From Citromicrobium bathyomarinum (GTDB taxonomy: Bacteria; Pseudomonadota; Alphaproteobacteria; Sphingomonadales; Sphingomonadaceae), in assembly GCA_001306305.2 (NCBI GenBank), contig CP155577.1:3207501-3271500 (forward strand): a stretch of DNA of 64,000 nt. The letters run 5' to 3'. Positions 60,773 to 64,000 of this stretch are shown in pieces (the first letter of the stretch is position 1; the number at the start of each line of letters is the position of its first letter). The translations under genes were made by a program, and so were the position numbers. The notes beneath the pieces are model-generated. The model was not told the origin of the DNA, made no database searches, and saw only the letters and a list, made by a program, of their open reading frames with translations.

Positions 60773-61702
60773 TCAGGCCAGTTTGATCTCGCGCAGCCGC
60801 TGCATCAGAAAATCATGCGCCAGAATCGGTTCCGGCGCAGACGCCTCCTCGCCCTGCGTAATGCACGAGGGCAGCGGATCGATCAGGTAGTCCGGACGGA
60901 AGTGGAGGAAGAAGGGCATCGAATAGCGTGCCCTGCGCACCGCATCGCCGCGCGGATTGACCACCCGGTGCGTGGTCGAGCGCAGGCGGCCATTGGTCAG
61001 CCGTTCCAGCATGTCGCCGATATTGACCGCCAGCGCGCCCGGCGGCGGGCTGACCGCGAGCCATTCGTCCTTCTTCGTCAGCAGTTCCAACCCTGCCTCT
61101 TCCGCACCCAGCAGCATGGTGATCGCGTTGATGTCCCCGTGCGGTGCGGCACGGATCGCGCCGTCGGGCGCGTCCTCTGGCAGCGGCGGATAGCGCAGCA
61201 GGCGCAGGACAGAATTGCCATCCTCGATCGCAGGATCGAAGAAGCGCGGGTCTTCACCCAGATGAATCGCGATCGCGGAGAGCACGCGCCGCCCGCTCGC
61301 CTCCAGCGCGAGGTACAGCTCGCGCATGGTCGCCTCGTACTCGGGCACCTCGGCGGGCCACACGTTGGGCTCCATGAACTGGGCCAGCGGGTGGTCGGCA
61401 GGCAGATCGCGGCCGACGTGCCAGAATTCCTTGAGGTCGAAGACCTCGGCATCCTTGGCCTGTTCCTGGCCGAACGGAGTATAGCCGCGCGCGCCGCCGA
61501 TCCCTTCGATCTTGTAGGCGCGCTTGGTCTCTTCCGGCAGGGCGAAGAAGGCGCGGCTCGCCTTTTCGGCGCGCGCGATCAGTTCCTCCGGCACGCCATG
61601 ATCGCGCACGATGGCAAAGCCATATTCGGCGAAGCTCTCGCCCAGATCGCGGGCGATGTCTTCGAGCGGACGGTCGAGCGAGACGGATGCGATAGTCGAC
61701 AT
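60773..61702 (-). CDS. 2-oxoglutarate/Fe(II) oxygenase, isopenicillin N synthase family
   Basis: The 309-residue oxygenase has iron ligands His-x-Asp in APHGDINAI and the distal His in TTHRV, and the 2-oxoglutarate-binding Arg-x-Ser in RYSMPFF. The N-terminal DIARDLGESFAEYGFAIVRDHG is typical of the family. It starts 10 bases after a nucleoside transporter gene. Thymine-7-hydroxylase of fungi belongs to this family, so a nucleobase substrate is possible (inference). Confidence 0.88.
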   Translation of the reverse strand: MSTIASVSLDRPLEDIARDLGESFAEYGFAIVRDHGVPEELIARAEKASRAFFALPEETKRAYKIEGIGGARGYTPFGQEQAKDAEVFDLKEFWHVGRDLPADHPLAQFMEPNVWPAEVPEYEATMRELYLALEASGRRVLSAIAIHLGEDPRFFDPAIEDGNSVLRLLRYPPLPEDAPDGAIRAAPHGDINAITMLLGAEEAGLELLTKKDEWLAVSPPPGALAVNIGDMLERLTNGRLRSTTHRVVNPRGDAVRRARYSMPFFLHFRPDYLIDPLPSCITQGEEASAPEPILAHDFLMQRLREIKLA

Positions 61703-61712
61703 GGGAAACCTT

Positions 61713-63026
61713 TTAGGCGGGCAGGAAGAGCCCGGCCAGCGCCGCGCTCATCAAATTGGCGAGCGACCCGGCAAGCAGGGCGCGCACGCCAAGCTTGGCG
61801 ATTACGGGGCGCTGGTTGGGCGCCAGCCCGCCGGTCACCGCCATCTGGATCGCGATCGAACTGAAATTGGCGAAGCCGCACAGCGCGAAGGTGATGATCG
61901 CACGGGTCCGCTCCGAAATATCGGCGGCACCGATCTGGCCGAGGTCGATGAAGGCGACGAATTCGTTGAGCACGATCTTGGTACCGAACAGCCCGCCCGC
62001 CACGCCCGCGTCTTCCCACGGCACGCCGATCAGGAACATGATCGGCGCGAAGATGTAGCCGAGCAGCTGCTGGAACGAGAGCTCGGGATAGCCGAACCAC
62101 ATGCCGACCCAGCCGAGCACGCCGTTCGCCAGCGCGACCAGCGCCACGAACGCCAGCAGCATCGCGCCGACCGCGACAGCCAGCTTGACCCCGGTCTGCG
62201 CGCCCTGGGCCGCAGCCTCGATCACGTTGGCGGGCCGCTCTCCCTCTTCGAAGGTATCGGTGGCCTCCACCTCGTGCGTCTCGCGCCGCTCGGTGATGGC
62301 GGCGGGCCCTTCGGCGCTGATCCGGCCGCGCGGCAGGCTCAGCTCGCCCTCGGCCTCGGGCGAGGCGTCGTCGACATCGGGCATGATGATCTTCGCCATC
62401 AGGATGCCGCCGGGCGCGGACATGAAGGCGGCAGCGAGCAGGAAAGGCAGGTATTCATTGCCCAGCAGCCCCGCATAGGCCGCGAGGATCGTACCCGCGA
62501 CGCCCGCCATCCCGACGGTCATCAGCGTGAACAGCCGGCTGGGAGCGAGCGCGGCGAGATAGGGCCGGACGACCAGCGGGCTTTCCGACTGGCCGACGAA
62601 GATATTGGCCGCCGAACCCAGCGCCTCGACCTTGCTGATCCCGGTCAGGAAGCCGATCGCGCCGCCCAGCCAGCGCACGATCACCTGCATGATCCCGAGG
62701 TGGTAGAGGATCGACACCAGCGCCGCGAAGAACACGATCACCGGCAGCGCGCCTAACGCGAAGGTGTTCTGCAGCGGATTGTCCGCCCCGAACAGGAAGG
62801 CGGTGCCAGCATCCGCGTAGGAGAGCAGCGCGGCAACCCCGGCGCTCATCTCGCGGATCACCATCCGTCCGCCCGAGGTTCGCAGAATGAGAAAGGCCAG
62901 CAGCGCCTGCAGCGCAAAGGCCGAGACCACGACCCGAAGCCGGATCTTGCGTTTGGCATTGGAGAGCAGGAAGGCGAAGGCAAGGATCGCAACGATCCCA
63001 AGCAGGCTGGCAAGCACTGGCGGCAT
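61713..63026 (-). CDS. CNT/NupC-family nucleoside transporter
   Basis: The 437-residue protein has about ten transmembrane helices and CNT signatures: GISKVEALGSAANIFVGQSESPLVVRPY and TKIVLNEFVAFIDLGQIG, with the late CGFANFSSIAIQMAVTG. It imports nucleosides with H+ or Na+. An acidic cytoplasmic loop of about 60 residues (after KIIMPDVDDASPEAEGE) is longer than in E. coli NupC. It is the first gene of a pair with the 2OG oxygenase. Confidence 0.93.
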   Translation of the reverse strand: MPPVLASLLGIVAILAFAFLLSNAKRKIRLRVVVSAFALQALLAFLILRTSGGRMVIREMSAGVAALLSYADAGTAFLFGADNPLQNTFALGALPVIVFFAALVSILYHLGIMQVIVRWLGGAIGFLTGISKVEALGSAANIFVGQSESPLVVRPYLAALAPSRLFTLMTVGMAGVAGTILAAYAGLLGNEYLPFLLAAAFMSAPGGILMAKIIMPDVDDASPEAEGELSLPRGRISAEGPAAITERRETHEVEATDTFEEGERPANVIEAAAQGAQTGVKLAVAVGAMLLAFVALVALANGVLGWVGMWFGYPELSFQQLLGYIFAPIMFLIGVPWEDAGVAGGLFGTKIVLNEFVAFIDLGQIGAADISERTRAIITFALCGFANFSSIAIQMAVTGGLAPNQRPVIAKLGVRALLAGSLANLMSAALAGLFLPA

Positions 63027-63161
63027 ATTTGGCTTTCGGGTCGTCTGCGGGAAGAACTCGCCCCTTCGCCTGTTCGGCGGAGGTAGTCAATTCGTGCGGT
63101 GACAACAGGTTCCCGCCGTCATCCCTTTTCTTTTGCCCGCGCCGATCATAAGCGGAGGCGG

Positions 63162-63821
63162 ATGGATCACACAGCACCTGCGCCGGCCCCGGCGATTCCC
63201 CGCCCGCTTTTCGTCTATGCGCTGCTTTACGGCGGGATGACGGTGCTGGCGGGCGTGCTCGGCTTCAAGCAGATCGCGCTGCCGCTGGGCTTCACCACGC
63301 TGGCGGTCGAGTCGGGGATTTTCGCGTTCCTGATGCTGGTCGCGATTTCCAGCGCGATTTCCCAGCTTTACGGGCGCGGCATGGCGAACCGGCTGGTGCT
63401 GTGGGGATTCGCCCCGCTGGGCCTCTCGATCCTTCTGATCCAGCTGGTGCTTGCCTTCCCGCCCAGCCCTCAGATGCCGCCAGAAAACCTCGCCGCCTTC
63501 GAAACCGTGCTCAGCCAGACCGGGCGAATCATGATCGCCGGGCCGATCGCCTATGGCGTATCGCTGCTGCTCAACGTCTGGCTGTTCGAGAAACTGCGCG
63601 GCGACGGAGACGGGGGTGGTTTCTGGATGATGCTGCGCGGCGGGTTTGCCTCGGCGGTCAGCCAGGCGGTCGACACGCTGATCTTCATTACGGTCGCGTT
63701 CTACGGCCAGTTCGACATCGTGCCGCTGCTGATCGGGCAGGCGATTGCCAAGGTCGTGCTCAGCTTCGTGCTGGTCCCGCTGATCATCTGGGTTCTGGTC
63801 CGCTTCGCCAGAGAGGGCTGA
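63162..63821 (+). CDS. VUT-family (queuosine precursor) transporter
   Basis: The 219-residue protein has about six helices, with YGGMTVLAGVLGFKQIALP, a central ISSAISQLYGRGMANRLVLWGF and the family-typical GFASAVSQAVDTLIFITVAFYG. This matches YhhQ/VUT transporters for queuosine precursors such as preQ0/preQ1. GGAGG lies 4 bases before the ATG. It is divergent from the CNT gene. Confidence 0.87.
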   Translation: MDHTAPAPAPAIPRPLFVYALLYGGMTVLAGVLGFKQIALPLGFTTLAVESGIFAFLMLVAISSAISQLYGRGMANRLVLWGFAPLGLSILLIQLVLAFPPSPQMPPENLAAFETVLSQTGRIMIAGPIAYGVSLLLNVWLFEKLRGDGDGGGFWMMLRGGFASAVSQAVDTLIFITVAFYGQFDIVPLLIGQAIAKVVLSFVLVPLIIWVLVRFAREG

Positions 63822-63836
63822 CGCAGCTTCGTCAGG

Positions 63837-64000
63837 CTAGACCCCCAGCGCCTCGACGAAATTCTCGCGCCATTTCTCGACATTGGCGGTCTTGACCACC
63901 TCGTTGAGCTTTTGCCAGCGCGCCTTGCGCTCTTCCAGCGGCATGTCGATCGCGGTACGGATCGCCTCGCTGGTTTCTTCCATGCTGTAGGGATTGATCA
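63837..64000 (-). CDS. otsA: Alpha,alpha-trehalose-phosphate synthase, C-terminal end only
   Basis: 54 codons reach the window edge. The visible end NPYSMEETSEAIRTAIDMPLEERKARW and the final WRENFVEALGV match the GT20 C-terminus of OtsA. The enzyme makes trehalose-6-phosphate from UDP-glucose and glucose-6-phosphate. The start lies beyond base 64000. Confidence 0.8.
   Translation of the reverse strand, partial: INPYSMEETSEAIRTAIDMPLEERKARWQKLNEVVKTANVEKWRENFVEALGV

Noticed and set aside
1-64000. CRISPR array, prophage or insertion sequence
   Set aside because: No regularly spaced repeats, integrase, transposase, capsid or terminase genes were seen.

Overview
The window reads as a chromosomal segment of a high-GC alphaproteobacterium of the Sphingomonadales, most likely close to the Erythrobacteraceae. 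This is inferred from gene content and order: hemC-hemD-mitofilin-like next to tsaD-gpsA, DUF3617 lipoproteins, several TonB-dependent receptors, NDUFA12 and DUF2155 between aat and recX, a bacteriophytochrome with an HWE-type kinase, and one promoter with the alphaproteobacterial EcfG consensus. No phage, plasmid backbone, insertion sequence or CRISPR array was seen. One tRNA (Trp, anticodon CCA) is present, and there is no rRNA.

Layout. 1-10 kb: an incomplete HTH-DNA cytosine methyltransferase with a LexA-like box; PutP; an SdpR/SdpI-like cassette with a secreted alpha/beta hydrolase; a VOC protein; DUF4424; an SDR; an extensin-like lipoprotein; a second hydrolase; two tandem DUF3617 lipoproteins. 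10-19 kb: uvrB, a 35-residue membrane peptide, a palindromic repeat pair, CIA30, an S10 peptidase plus lipoprotein, a DsbD-type reductase and a UbiH-family hydroxylase. 19-32 kb: hemC-hemD-mitofilin-like; tsaD-gpsA-flippase; a polyproline VWA lipoprotein, an OmpA-type protein, two small membrane-anchored proteins, an EcfG-driven receiver protein, glutaryl-CoA dehydrogenase and the maiA-fahA tyrosine catabolic pair.

32-48 kb: DUF421, a TonB receptor divergent from a Baeyer-Villiger-type monooxygenase, a CinA-type domain protein, a deacetylase/FemAB-like pair, and the secE-nusG...rplK-rplA block, which is split by an inverted CPBP protease gene and a small Cys-His protein. Then come an AGCS symporter, a 49-residue protein, a glyoxalase, tRNA-Trp, aat, DUF2155, NDUFA12, DUF192 and recX. 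48-64 kb: a fatty acyl-AMP ligase, DUF389, a telA-xpaC-like-PHA-region operon, bphO-bphP, a TonB protein, a large TonB receptor behind a regulated promoter and long leader, a 2-oxoglutarate oxygenase with a CNT nucleoside transporter, a VUT-family (queuosine precursor) transporter and the end of a trehalose-6-phosphate synthase.

The most interesting signals are regulatory. They are: a GAAC-N7-GAAC box upstream of the methyltransferase; a 24-bp element shared exactly by the putP and maiA upstream regions; four identical GTGTCACCC half-sites (two forming an 18-bp palindrome) between rplK and the CPBP gene; a textbook EcfG promoter; and a palindrome on the -35 box of the large TonB receptor. The best candidate for a little-described functional unit is the CNT / 2OG-oxygenase / TonB-receptor / TonB locus, which could be a nucleoside or nucleobase scavenging system. 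That assignment is inference.
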